DNA from: Taeniopygia guttata
Lineage: Eukaryota > Chordata > Aves > Passeriformes > Estrildidae
DNA: 64,000 nucleotides
NCBI RefSeq assembly: GCF_048771995.1
Contig: NC_133063.1
Coordinates: 15,480,063-15,544,062 of the forward strand
Direction: 5' to 3'
Shown piece after piece: positions 1 through 11,334 of this stretch. The stretch's first letter is position 1, and the number at the start of each line of letters is the position of its first letter. Below the pieces are notes generated by a model. That model was not told where the DNA came from and did not search any database. It saw nothing but the letters and a program-made list of their open reading frames with translations. The translations under genes were made by a program, and so were the position numbers.

Positions 1-850
1 AGAGGAAGAGAGACAGCTTGGACCCTGGGATGTTAGAAGGAGAAATTCTAGGTGGGAGGAGATGATGGAGTGGCTTTTGGCTGGACTTTTTCTTGGTAGC
101 CACAGACTGAACTGATCTTCTCCTCCAAGAGAGACTGTATTTTAGGAGAATGCTGGTGAGCCAAAGACACCATGCTTCAGCTGGGAAAAGACAGAAGTGG
201 AGCGAACAGAGAAAAGTTAAGGAGGTTTGTGGTGGTGCCCCCTGTCTTCGCAGAGGAAGAAGAGAAGAAGATCTCTGTTCTTGGATCCTCGACCCCAGGG
301 GAAAATGGGGGGGACTGTTGGTCCCAAAAATGAAAAACTGAACTGTTGTTTTTTTCCCCCTCTTGGCAGGGCATCCTTGAAAGGAAAAATCCTAAAAGCA
401 GTCTGTCCATCCATGCATTGGTGGTGAGAGCACTGTGCATGGAAAGGAGAGGGTCACCACTGGCAAACTTTTTTCGCCGGGCGGTGCCATGTGGTGACAT
501 GGAAGCACAGGATGTGGCAGCTGTGTTTCTTGGGGGGTCTGTGGCACAGGAGGGACTCCTCTCTCCCTGCAGATGGACTGGGTGTTGATTATCTGGAGGA
601 TGGAAACCTGATTGGGGTCCAGATTGTGTCTCACTGTGGTTTGTTGGAGTTGGGTGGTGGGAGGAGGAATGCTTTGGAAGGTTTTCATTTTGCATTGTGT
701 GTGTTTCTTTTTTTTTTTCCCTCTTTTATAGCAGCATAGTGGTAGTAGTTTAATAAAGTTTTTTCTTGTTATTAGGCTTGGGCCTGCTTTGCTCTGTTCT
801 CGATTGCATTTCACAGCATTCAGTTGAGAAATTGCATTTTCATGGGGGGC
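1..850 (+). mobile_element. ERVL-type LTR fossil (5' LTR side, cut by window edge)
   Basis: An LTR-like stretch ends just before a primer-binding-like segment at about 852-880. It has a T-rich tract at 708-725, a polyadenylation signal AATAAA at 752-757 and a U5-like tail. It lies directly upstream of retroviral protease and polymerase traces on the same strand, which is why I read it as the 5' LTR of an ERVL (class III) copy. Its left end is outside the window. No gene is supported here; the open frames on both strands are short and unlike known proteins. Confidence 0.5.
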
Positions 851-2867
851 ACTGGCATTGTGCCAGTGTCAAACCATGACAAGAGGACATGTGGAAGTGG
901 GACACTAAACCTACTTGGAGACTAGGGGTACTGGAAGGAAAAGCAACAGCCAAAAAGCATTCACCCAGAACAATTACTGTACCTGTGTCTGTTGAGCCTA
1001 GTAGAAGGGTTGATTGTACTTTTGGTACTTTTGACTTCCATTTTGCAGTTCCAAAAATAAAGCAATAAAGACCCTAACCAGGAACAGAAGGGCCTTGCCT
1101 TCAGCCAGGCAGAGAGAAACTGGTTTTACTGAACTGTATGCATTTGATGGCCTGTAACATCAGCCCCACAGGAGTCTAAAGCTCTACTGGACACTGGTGC
1201 ACAGTATACAGCAAAACCACCAGTTACAAAGAGGCACTATCTGTCTCTGCTCCTGGAGTGATGCAAGGATCCCGAGAACTGTCCATGTTGGAGGCTGAGG
1301 CAACCCTATCTTACATGCAGCAATTGTGACCAGCCCAGAGATCCATGTGTGCTTGCCATAGAATACCTCAGGAGGGAAAAAGGACCCAAAAGGGTACCAG
1401 TGAGCTTTTGGTATAGCTGCCTTGAGTACAGAGAAGATTAAAGATCGGTCTACTTTGCCTGGTAATTCAGAGGATCTTTTGTGGGGTTGCTGCAGGTTAG
1501 AGAACAGCAGGTGTAAGGACAATGCATGAGCTACAGTACTGAACCAACTCTGTGGTTGCCATGCATAACCCAATCCAGTGACCAAAGAGTCAAGGAGTCA
1601 TCAGTAAGACTCATTCCCATTTTAGTAAGTCCCTCTAGGTCAGAGCAAAAATGTAACAGAAAGCAGAGGCTAACAGTGGACTGCCATGTCGTGAATGATG
1701 CCACACTGCCACTGTGTGGTGCCCTATCAGACATACTAGAACTCCAATGGGAACTGGGCCAAAGGCAGCCAAATGGTATGCAATCACCAATACCACTATT
1801 TTTATTGATCCTTTTGACAGCAGAGTGCAGGCCACAGTTTGTTTTCACATGGAGGGGTATCCAATGCATTTGAAATCAACTGCTCCAAGGGTAGAAACAC
1901 AGGCCTACCAGTTGATACAGATAGATCCAGCCTGGACTCAAACAAAGTGAGGCTCCTGAAGACGTGCAATATATTAGTGACATTATTGTGTGCAACACAG
2001 ACGAGAAAAAGTATGAGAAGGGGGGAACATTAATGCCAATTCTCTTGAAAGTGAGTTTTGCTATGAAACAAGGTAAAGTCAAAATATTTCCACAGGATAT
2101 CCAGTTTGCATGAATAAAAATGGCAAGATAGGCAACATTACGTCTCAATGTATGTGATCAATAACATAGCAGCTATGTTTTCACCAACTAACAAAAAAGA
2201 AATACAAGCTCTTGGGTGTTGGGGGATTCTGGAGAATGGATATTCTGGGTTACAGTCTGGTTATAGGCCCTCTCTGTCATTTTCATCAGAAAAACAACTT
2301 TGAATGGGGTCTTGAGCAACAGTAAACCTTTGAACAAATCCAGTAGGAGACAGTTCATGCATTAGCACTTGGGCCAGTCTGAAGAGGACAAGATATTAAA
2401 AATGTGCTTTGTACCTCAGCCATGGTTAATGGCCATACATAGAGGCTCTGGCAGAAAGCTCTCAGAGAGACTCACAGTTGACCCCTAGGGTTTTGAAGCC
2501 AGGGATATATAGGATGTGAAGGCCATTGCACTCCAGCTGAAAAAGAAATACTAGCAGTCTATAAAGTAATGTGAGCCGCCAGTTGGTAATAAAGCACGGT
2601 ACCTTCTGGTGCAATTTTGATTGCCCATGCTCTTCTGAATGTTCAAGGAGACTTTCCTCTACACATCATGCAACTGATGTGACATGACTAAGTGGGTCGC
2701 ACTGATAATCCAATGAATCCACATGGGAAGTCTTAACCACCCAGGAAACCTGGAAGTGATCACAGAGTGCACAGAGGGCCAAAATTTTGGAGTGTCACTA
2801 GAGGAGGTGACTCATGCTTAAGAGACCCCACTGTATAATAAGTTATCAGAAAATGAACCAATAAGCC
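851..2867 (+). mobile_element. ERVL-type provirus fossil, internal part (protease, reverse transcriptase)
   Basis: A retroviral protease active-site motif (LDTGA) is readable near 1189. A reverse-transcriptase region of the avian ERVL type is recognisable around 1660-2400, with blocks such as RLTVD and a later CRPQFVFTWRG segment. RNase H-like traces follow around 2540-2800. The space between the LTR and the protease is far too short for a normal gag, so that part is missing. The copy is old and broken many times, and no product can be expected. Its continuation lies beyond a younger LTR inserted at 2868. Confidence 0.7.
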
Positions 2868-3547
2868 TGTCCTGGTTTAGGGCAAATTTGGGAGAAAACC
2901 TCAGGAAGGAACCCCCAGAAAGCAAACGCCCACAGCCCCTCCCCCTACCTGGTTCAGGAAGAATTTTCTCAGAGAGAAGTGGAAAAAAACTGTTTATCTA
3001 ACAAGCAAAACACTACCCAGCAGCAAAACATGGAAAATACCAGATGACAAAAGCTCTTGCATGGCTCTGAAGAGATGACAAATCCAGAAAGTCTCTCCTG
3101 GGAGTGGTGTCCCGGGTCTGGGCGCTGGGGATTGCTCTCCAGCACTGGGGATGGCTACTGCAGATCACAGAGCGCAGGCTCCTGGTGTTCCTCGGGGTTT
3201 CCCAGGTCCCAGTCCGGAGCAGGTTCGAATGGTGTTCAGGAAAGGGAAAGAAAAAAACCCAGTCTAGGGAAAAAAATTGGACTGCCTAGCTAAACTAACT
3301 ATTAAGCAAAAGCAAAGGCAAAAGCAAAAGCAGGAGCAAGAGCAAGCAAGAAAGCCAGCAAGCCATCAAGCAAGCAAGCACTAGCACTAGCCTCTCCTAG
3401 ACAACAAACCATCAGGGGAGGTGAGCCAGCTGATAACAAGACAAAATAAACCTTCACTTTCAGAGTCAGTCCTGAAAGCACAGAACATAATATCAAGCAT
3501 AAACAGAACACACTACTGGGGATACAAGCACCAGTCACCCTAGGACA
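2868..3547 (-). mobile_element. Solo LTR with 5-bp target-site duplication, nested in the ERVL fossil
   Basis: A 680-bp element bounded by TGTCCT and AGGACA. It is flanked on both sides by the same five bases, AAGCC (2863-2867 and 3548-3552), the expected mark of LTR-element integration. A related sequence occurs at 52399-52748, where an AATAAA lies on the minus strand near the corresponding end, so both copies are read as minus-strand. The interval 3303-3395 is a degenerate tract of CAAAAG and CAAG-like units inside the LTR. The 5-bp duplication fits ERVL or ERV1-like groups better than ERVK. It is clearly younger than the element it interrupts. Confidence 0.85.
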
Positions 3548-4520
3548 AAGCCTTGTTTACAGACAGATCTTGTCACGTTATGGGAAAATATTAAAGGTGG
3601 AAAGCTGCTGTGCTATGTATTAAGTTGCAGAAACTGCAGATAGACAAGGTAAACTGAGTCAGTCTGCAGAAGAGAAAGCACTCCAGCTGGCTTTAGACAC
3701 TGCTGAAAGAGAAAAATGACTAGTACTTTATCTCTGTGCTGACTCATTAATTGTGGCAAATGCTCCAGGGGTGGCTATAGCAATGAAAGCAGAGCAGGTG
3801 GCAGAGTAGAATTAAACCTGTCTGGGCTGTTGAATTGCAGTGAATTATTGCTGCTCATGTGGTGAACCTGGTTGTAAAAGTACATCACATAAGGGTTCAT
3901 GTAGCAAAGAGTCTGCCACTGAAGAACATCAAAACAATGAGCAGCTAAAATGGAAGTGACTCAGATGTATCTGAACTGGGAATATAATGGGTGAACTATC
4001 ACATATGTCTGATATGATATATCAAAACATGTACAAAGAGAAGAAACATACAAATGGGCCCATGATCAAGGTATGGACTTGATCACTGATGCCACTGCAT
4101 GGGTTATCCATGAACGCAAAGAGTGTGAGATAATTAAACAGGCCAGGAGCTAAAACCTTTTTGATATTGAAGATGATGGCTGAACTATCAATACAGGGAA
4201 GACTATCAGACTACCATGAACTTGCTATGGAAAGCATCATCTGCTTACAGTGATGGAAGTGACTATTGGTTAGAAACATACCCTGTGATACATGCTACTT
4301 CCTGGATTATTGTTTTGGGCCTTAAAGAGCAACTTTGGTGATGACTGAAATAATTAAATCAGACAACAGGACTCATTCCAGAAGCAAACTTATAGCCTGG
4401 TCAAGGGGCATGACATCAGCCAGGTGATCACATTCCCATTTATGCACCAGCCTCCAGGAAAGCTGAATGGCTGTTAAAAACTACACTGAGAGTAATAGGT
4501 GCTGGGACATTGGGGTAGTA
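3548..4520 (+). mobile_element. ERVL-type provirus fossil, continued (RNase H, integrase traces)
   Basis: After the nested LTR the older element resumes on the + strand. RNase H-like blocks are visible around 3670-3800, and integrase-like blocks around 4040-4480, including a segment resembling the conserved SDNGTHF motif region near 4355 and a region resembling the HPQ-SG-E stretch near 4440. It is strongly decayed with many breaks. No envelope gene is recognisable, as expected for ERVL. Confidence 0.6.
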
Positions 4521-5429
4521 TGGAAGTAAACCAGTGGGAGAAATGAAGACCACCCAATTACCTTAAGAGAGATTTCACATCAGAGTAACAATTTAATAGA
4601 AAGATTACAATAATGCAATAATATTCATTAAAACTGGCTTAGACCCATAAAGTCAGACTGGCATCCTGTTGGCCAAGGTGGTGGTCGCGGTCCTATCAAG
4701 TGGTGACTACAGTCCTGTTGAAGTGATGGTTGCAGTCAAAAGTGGTGGTCCTCCTCTGGATCTTTCCAGGGGTAGTGGGGGTCCCAAGTCCCCAAACACC
4801 AAAATTATAGTCAGATTCAGGTGGGAATGCTCAGTATCCCCACCCCAGGGCAGGCAGTTTCACAATGGAATGATGTAATACTTTGTGTCATCAAAACTGC
4901 TTATTCTGCTAGTGCCATTGAGTCCATTATGGCCCATTGGCAGAGGTGACCCCTTCAGGATCAATGGGACTGTGTTGGTGTTTCCTCAGAAGGAGTTAGC
5001 ACTGCAGAGTCATTTGTGAAGAAAAAGAAACACTCCCCTCCTCACGAGGTTTGGCTCTTCTCCCTTATCTCATTTAACACCCAGCTTGTAGTCTGAGGTG
5101 TCAGCTGGGCATCTACTGGGCATTTACTGCAAAGGACCAATTTTTAACAGTTTGTCAGAAATGGTGTAGAGAGCAGTAGAATACTCAGTTTGGTAATACC
5201 CACATAGTGCTGAACTGGAATTCTTTTCTAGTAACCAGGACATACATTCAAGCATTGTGAAATAGATCTAGCAGAAGCCACTCGGCTAGTTAACATTAGA
5301 GCGTCTGCCACTTGACCTGGCCCTGCTGAATCAAGGTCTCTGTGCACTGTGGAAGAAGAAAAGATCCAAAGAGTACATAAGAGAAACTGACTAAAATAAA
5401 CAGTTATTCCTTCTTCAGGAAAGGGTAAA
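4521..5429. other. Unclassified repeat-like stretch, no gene
   Basis: About 900 bases without a recognisable gene. The part from about 4575 to 4990 has short GTGGTGG/GGTCC-rich repeats and a promoter-like, LTR-like texture, but I could not assign it to a family. The rest (about 5000-5429) shows nothing I recognise. Confidence 0.3.
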
Positions 5430-5435
5430 CCTATT

Positions 5436-5973
5436 TGTGGGAGAGGGTTCTGGGAACAGTCCCCCTGAGATGCCATGGGAGGCAACCAATGTATGAGTTC
5501 CCTCCTCCCCCGATGTCAATCTTTTGTTATACCTTCCCCTTGTTCATGTCTATCAATATGTAAGCCATCCCTCAGTTCCAGAATGTTCCTTGTTTTCTGT
5601 ACCCCCCCCCCCACTGGTTCCTTCCTAATAGCCACTCCTTCCCCTTGCTCCCATTGGTTGTTAGCCTGTCAGTTTTACGCTACTCGGCCCTTGGGCCTTT
5701 CCCTTATTGGTTGTTGTACACCCTGACCCTCCTACCCTGTTGCTGTTAAATACCTTACCCCACCCTCAGCTGGGGGCTCTCACAGCGAGCTCCCTTCCTG
5801 AGTGGTTGTTTTCTTTTGCCCTCAACTTCGCTTTCCTCATAATAAACCCTCAAGAAATCAAAGCTGCCTGAGTGTCCTCCCGCTGTCGGCGGAAGCATCA
5901 TCTTAGCTATCCGGCTCCTGCGAGACCTGGCCCACTGTGGCACTCCCAGTGGTAACAGGACCCAGATGCCACA
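5436..5973 (+). mobile_element. Solo LTR (ERVK-like) with 6-bp target-site duplication
   Basis: A 538-bp element begins TG and ends CA and is flanked by the identical hexamer CCTATT (5430-5435 and 5974-5979). A six-base duplication is typical of ERVK/class II integration. Inside are several CCATTGG or ATTGGTTG boxes, a C-run at 5603-5612 and AATAAA at 5841-5846, in the order of U3-R-U5 on the + strand. The sequence is related along its length to the solo LTR at 56372-56887. No internal retroviral sequence adjoins either end, so it arose by recombination between the LTRs of a former provirus. Confidence 0.85.
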
Positions 5974-5979
5974 CCTATT

Positions 5980-6870
5980 CATGGGATGGTTTTTGCTCAG
6001 GGACCTGGTTGGAGTTGGTAAATGCAGTAAGATAGGCAAGTGCTATGTGCACCTCAAGGTGATTTAATCCTGATTGAAAATAATTCACTATTTGGGTTGT
6101 AAGATGGCAGTGTTACGCAATACTGTATATCACTACCGCTATGGCTGCAACCTATTGAAAGTATTATGGCACAAACCTCTTGCTGCTAGTAAAGCTAGAG
6201 ACAAGAGCAGGAATTCGTTGTCATGTTAAAATTTACAGCCTAATCCAAAGGGTCTAGAGCTGGAGAATGTAATGGATGTACTTTAAATTGTTTTAAAATT
6301 TCAGCTGGGTGTTACAGAAAACCCTACAGCAGAAACTACTTGAAGGATGACGAAGGAACAAATACTATGAAGGATGAATATCATAAAAAGCAGTTGACAG
6401 GGAAAGATGCGTGCTAATGTCTTTACAAACAATTTGATGGCTGAGGGTATGGGTGTTAATGCCTTTGAAATGGGTCTCAGTGTCTACCAACCTCAAGCAG
6501 CAGGTTTGTTACATAACCCAGACATACTGATTCTTGAATTTTAGGGTAAAAGACAAATGGGTCCGGACCAAGTGTACTGCAGAACCCAGAAAACCTGAAA
6601 TTCTGAATTTTGGAGGAAAATGACAGGTTCAGGGGAGGGAACCTGTACCTTCGTAGCTCCTCAGCCAATGGGGATAGGAAGAGGGCAACATGTGGCTGGG
6701 AATTTAGGATAAAAGGAGGCTTCATCCTCTAAAACCTCTAGAGAGAAACCTGATGTGGGTATGCCCCAGTGGACTCTTTCCCTTTTTCTATTTCTTCCAT
6801 CCTGAGTGACCACCATAACAGATGGAGCACAAAGTCAAAAAACAAATAAACACAGTGAGCATTTTGCAGA
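5980..6870 (+). mobile_element. Retroviral fossil with LTR-like promoter block
   Basis: The right half carries an ordered set of LTR-type signals on the + strand: CCAAT at 6665-6669, a TATA-like GATAAAA at 6708-6714, and AATAAA at 6845-6850. The left half (about 6060-6480) has no clear coding trace but may be the terminal internal part of the ERVL copy, with the solo LTR at 5436 inserted between. I infer an LTR for about 6480-6870; its exact ends are not visible. Confidence 0.4.
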
Positions 6871-8800
6871 TAATTATGGACATTTCACAAATATTTTAAG
6901 GGGAAGCGGGTATTTGATAAAGTGGCATCTTGACATAAAATATATGGAATAATTAGTGGAAAATGTTCTAGTTTGGGCTGGAGTAGAGCTAGATTTCTTC
7001 ATGGTAGCTGGTATGGGGACAATGTTTTGGATGTATGCTGGAAAATGTTTTGGTAACACAGAGGTCTTTTAGTTACTGCTGAGAAACACTTAGCATCTAG
7101 GCCTTTTCTGCTCCTCATACTATCCCTAGCCAGTAGTCTGGAGATGCACAAGGAAAGGGACAGCATATTTGGCCAAGTTCTTTTTGGGTGTAAATGGCCA
7201 TATCCACTGTCTTCCAGAAATGTTCACCATAAAATATCTAGCAGACAGGTTTTCTGATTTATCTGCAAGTGACACAGTCTCTCACTGATGAAGACAAAGA
7301 GGAACATTGTCAGCGCTTCTAGCAGCTTAGTAGCTTTTCAAGATGGAGAGTGTTCCAACAGTAAAATGCTGAGATGAAAAAGCAGGTATACAGCGAGGCT
7401 GCAAGAGTTGTCTGAGTCACAGTCAAAACAGGAGTCTATCTTTGCTTCCTATCACTTCTGTGCCTGGGCAATCCCACCTCCATTAGCACAAGTATGACAA
7501 AAGTATAATCGCAAACTGGCCCAGTTTGTCTCACAAAACCACATAAAACCGCACTCCTGTATTCCTTGCTGAACAAGCTTCCATAAAGGAGAACAGTATC
7601 TTTTCTACAACAGCAAAATAAAACAAACCCTATTTAAAAGATTTATAAAATGCTCACTAAAACTCTAGAACAAAATGTTTGCAGCAGATTCAAGTTCAGT
7701 ACTCAAAACATTCCAGAGATTACATTTCTTAAAAAAAAAAAATATTTTGTGATGCCCAATTTTGTGTTTGTTCTTTAAGCTCAGTCTTATCGTTTATATG
7801 CATCTGGCTGATCTTACTTGGTTTATTGAGTTGTACTCTTTTACTTTTTCTCAATTTCTCTCTCTTATTTTATTACTGATAAATTCAGAAAGGGCTGCTA
7901 GTTATCTTTCTCATTTCAGTATATTTGTATTCCACATGCTAAGTTTATTTTTCTTACAAAAACTGACTAATTGCATCTTCATGCTACCTATTTAGGAAAA
8001 AATCTCAGTGGATCAAAACTTAGGCTTTCCAAGCAAGAGCATGTGTCTTTAGGACATATGACAGTTTTAGCCCATTTCCTCTTATTTTTGTCTGGCCATA
8101 GAAAATGCCAGTATTTGAGTATACAATAATCCATCTAATTGAAATTTAAACATGAATCACTGATTTTTATAAATACCATAGGAATTTTAGTTTCATAAAA
8201 ATGACAGAAACTTTAGACAGCCTTGCATGGCTGCATTAGTGAGAATCTTTCATCAGACCAAAGATTGTTTTAGTCACCACAGCCACTATGACACAAAACC
8301 TGCTGAGCCTGCAGCCACTCAACAATTTTATGGAAGGAGGCAAGACAGGGTTCAGAAACATTTTCATGTTTGGTATCCCAGCCACACCAGCTTACAGTGG
8401 TTGTTTTGGTAAGATATGCTATCCTTCCATGCCAGGCCCTTACCAGAAAGCATCTTACCAGGAAAGGGTAATAAAGGGAAAGTCAAAAGTATCTTTTGAC
8501 TGTTAATGCAAAGCACTGGGCTGCAAGGTCCTGTCTTGGAAAGGCACCATAAATTATTCTGGGAAGTCTCTGCTGTTTACCTATCTTCAAAACCTATATG
8601 CTTGTACATATTTTACTGTGGAAATTTGAACTGTAATGGGAAAGTGAATTCTTAGGAGGACCACCTCATGAGGCTTATTAAAAGTCCCTCTTTTCCATAA
8701 ATATGAATGCAAAAGCATGGTAGAAAGAGGCCCTTCTCAACAAGTCAGTAAATTAGGTACTTGTTTTCTGGGCAATAAATGCAATGTACGTTATTCACCT
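6871..8800. other. Intergenic, nothing recognised
   Basis: AT-rich intergenic DNA with only short, unconvincing open frames. I see no recognisable repeat family, RNA gene or conserved coding pattern. Confidence 0.4.
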
Positions 8801-8809
8801 CTTCAATGA

Positions 8810-9262
8810 CCAAGAAGGCCAGTGGCTTCCTGGCCTGCATCAGCAATAGTGTGGCCAGCAGGACCAAGGGTTATCCCCCTGTACCCAGCACTGGTGAGGC
8901 CGCCCCTCAAATCTTGCGTTCGTACTTGGGCTCCTCACTGCAAGGACATATAAGTGCTGGATGGAGCATGTCCAGTGAAGGGCAATGGAGCTGGGCAAGG
9001 GTCTGGAGCACAAGTCCAGTGAGGAGCAGCCGAGGGAGCTGGCGGTTTTCAGCCTGGAGCAGGCGCAAGGGAGAGCTCTTTGTAGTCTACAACTGCATGA
9101 AAGGAGAGCGCGGCCAGGCAGGGGTCGGCCCCTTTCCACAGGCACCAGGGACAGAGGGCAGAGCCTCAAGCTGAGGTAGGGGAGGCTCAGGAGTAATTTC
9201 TTCACAGAAAGGGCGATTAGACGGGGCAACGGCCTGCCCAGGAAGGTGGTGGAGTCACTATA
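8810..9262 (+). mobile_element. CR1 LINE fragment, sense, lacking its 3' tail
   Basis: The sequence follows the conserved 3' portion of avian CR1: the segment for a C-terminal ORF2 stretch beginning around AAGGCCAGTGGCTTCCTGGC, then TGGTGAGGCC, GTCCAGTGAAGGGCAA and GCCCAGGAAGGTGGTGGAGT. It is 5' truncated, as usual for CR1. It also stops before the normal CR1 3' end, without the terminal short repeats. Because CR1 inserts by priming from its 3' end, this suggests a later deletion. The fragment ends within a few tens of bases of the TUT7 CpG island. Confidence 0.85.
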
Positions 9263-9264
9263 AC

Positions 9265-9990
9265 AGGTGATGTAAGGGAAGACCGGCCGCAACATGCCGG
9301 CGCTCCGCCACACACGCCCTCCGAGCTCGCTCCGACCCGGAGCGACTCCGGCTCCACCTCCGCGCCGGCCCCGTCCCGCCGCGCGGAGGGCGGGTCCGCG
9401 CTGCCGGAAGGCTCGGGCGGGTCGGGAGCGCCGAGGGGGCGGCGCCGTTTCCGTCGCACCACAATGGCGAGCCCTGGGCGGCGGGCGGGCCGGCGGTAGC
9501 GGGCGGTGAGTGCCCTTCTTCTGGCGGCTGGCGGCAGGGCGAGGCCTTTCCCGGCGGCGAGCGGTGTCCCCCGGCGGCCTGTGCCCGTCACCCGCCCCTC
9601 TGCCTCCTTCTCTCCTTCCCCTCGTGCCGGGCCCTGCCGCGGCCCCGCTCTCGCGGCTGTGTCCGGCTGAGGCGGCAGTTTGGGTTGTGCTGCGCCACAT
9701 TCCCTCCATCGGAGTCGGAGGGCGACAGGAGGGGGTAGGGAGCTTCGTCAGCCTGTGGGAGGCCGAGGAGGAGCGAGCCGGGAGCGGCGGCGTGGCGGCG
9801 AGGGAGCCCTGGCCCACGCAGTGTGTTTGCTGCGCCGGCATCTTGACACCTGCGCCTGGTCCCGCGGGCAGCTCGGCCGGCGCTGCCTGGCGGTGCCGCT
9901 CCGCAGCGTCCTGCCCGTCTGCCCCGCTGGTCCCCAGGGCAGCCCCTGCCCGCACCGGGCTCGCACTTCCAGGCGTGCCTGGGAGCCGAA
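9265..9990 (+). promoter_or_regulatory. TUT7: TUT7 CpG-island promoter and non-coding first exon
   Basis: A strongly GC- and CpG-rich block in otherwise AT-rich DNA. A good 5' splice donor, GCG|GTGAGT, ends a likely leader exon at 9505. The next matching acceptor, in TTTCTAG at 11328-11334, starts the exon with the TUT7 ATG. A CAATGGCGA element at 9462-9470 resembles a YY1-type site and also contains an upstream ATG. The transcription start cannot be fixed from sequence; it is probably between about 9280 and 9460. Large open frames on both strands of this block are a by-product of high GC. Confidence 0.7.
9464..9499 (+). CDS. Upstream ORF in the TUT7 leader exon (11 codons)
   Basis: ATG at 9464-9466 has A at -3 and G at +4, a strong initiation context. 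It reads MASPGRRAGRR and stops at TAG 9497-9499, six bases before the proposed exon-1 donor. If transcription starts upstream of 9464, ribosomes meet this frame before the TUT7 ATG, so it could lower TUT7 translation. Alternatively the ATG is only part of a YY1-like promoter element overlapping the start site. Confidence 0.4.
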   Translation: MASPGRRAGRR

Positions 9991-11334
9991 CGTAAACTTT
10001 GACTTTTCTGTTTCCTTCCCGGGCAGGGAGGTGTCGCCATCCAGCCTGGCGGCAGGGTGTGGGCGTCGCTTCTGGGGATGACTCTAAAACAGGCTGGGTT
10101 TAGGTCACTCTGAAATTCGGGTTTGACAGCGTTTCTTGCCTAAAATAGGAAGCAAGTGCATTTCGTGTATTTGAAACTTTTCTTTCCGCTCTTAGCTGCA
10201 TTTCCAGGGATGTGCATAACTGGGTAAGAATACTGTTCTTTAGGACAGGAATCCTATTTGTTTTATTGCTTGTGTGGGACCAAAAAACTACCTTCATCTT
10301 AAGAGGGGCATAAGCACTAAAAGCCTCAGGCCTGTAAAATACAGACACTGACATTCTTAAGAGTCTCTTTGTGGCCTGTACAACATAAGAAAAAGAAAAA
10401 AAGTGAAAAATCAGGTACCCTACTCCCATATTAATGGCAACAGAAGAGCATTTTGTGATGTTTAGGTGCTTGAAAATGCTCTTTACATCTCTTTACAGTT
10501 TTATCTGCATCCTTAAGCATCTACATGTATTTTGAAAGAGAAAATCTTGTTTTGTTGTATCTGTCTATATTTAAATCATAAAATACGCTATGTTGAGGCA
10601 ACCACTGCCACTTAACATGTTTTACACAGTCTCTTCCTGTAATTCCCCTTTCACAGCCCACATGGCTTATTGGCAACATTGAAGTTAGAGCTCCGTGGAA
10701 ATGTTTTGTGGTAAGAACATAGAGGTAACCAAGGAAAGGGAGGGTGGGTGTGCAAGCAATTCAGTGGTCCAGATGTTTTAGACAATACTAAAATAATGTG
10801 AAATAGGAGTGCTTAATACGGAGTAATGTGAGACCTCACAGTGGTGCACTGCCTAAAATGTGCGGAGAGCACATTGTTTCTAAGTCATATCCTACTTGTC
10901 TGATACTTAGATTGCAGCTTAGCTTCTGCATCTCTCTTCCTCTGATGATCAGGATTTTCATTCTTAACAAGGTGAACAATGTCTGCTGTGGGCAGAGAGG
11001 AATATTCTGATATGTAGAATGGCCTTGGGGCCATCCTTGCCTCCTCCAGCCATTCTTTCAAACTTTCCTGTACCAAGCTGAGGCTGATGTAGACTCTTAA
11101 AATTTTCTATCTGTCCTAAAGACCGTAGGGCCTGGAAAAGCCATAGGCCATCTCTGCATTTTATAAACCACTCATAGGTGTTAAGACATACTAAGAAGAG
11201 ACCTAGATGAGTTTTGGACTGCTTTTTCTTGCCTTGGTTTAAGCCAGGGCTTTGATTGTTGTGAGCATAGCAGTTAATATCCAGTGTTAATTCCTTTGAT
11301 TTTAAAATACAGCTTTTAACTTTTTGATTTCTAG

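Noticed and set aside
1526-1950. Overlapping frames with polymerase-like text
   Set aside because: They belong to the decayed ERVL fossil and are not a host gene or a functional product.
3303-3395. CAAAAG/CAAGCAAG tract considered as a CRISPR-like or satellite array
   Set aside because: Units are short, irregular and lie wholly inside a solo LTR whose ends and duplication are clear.
8840-9955. 371-codon open frame on the minus strand across the TUT7 promoter
   Set aside because: It runs through antisense CR1 and then the CpG island. The translation is Arg/Pro/Ala-rich with no domain, as expected from GC-rich DNA without stops.
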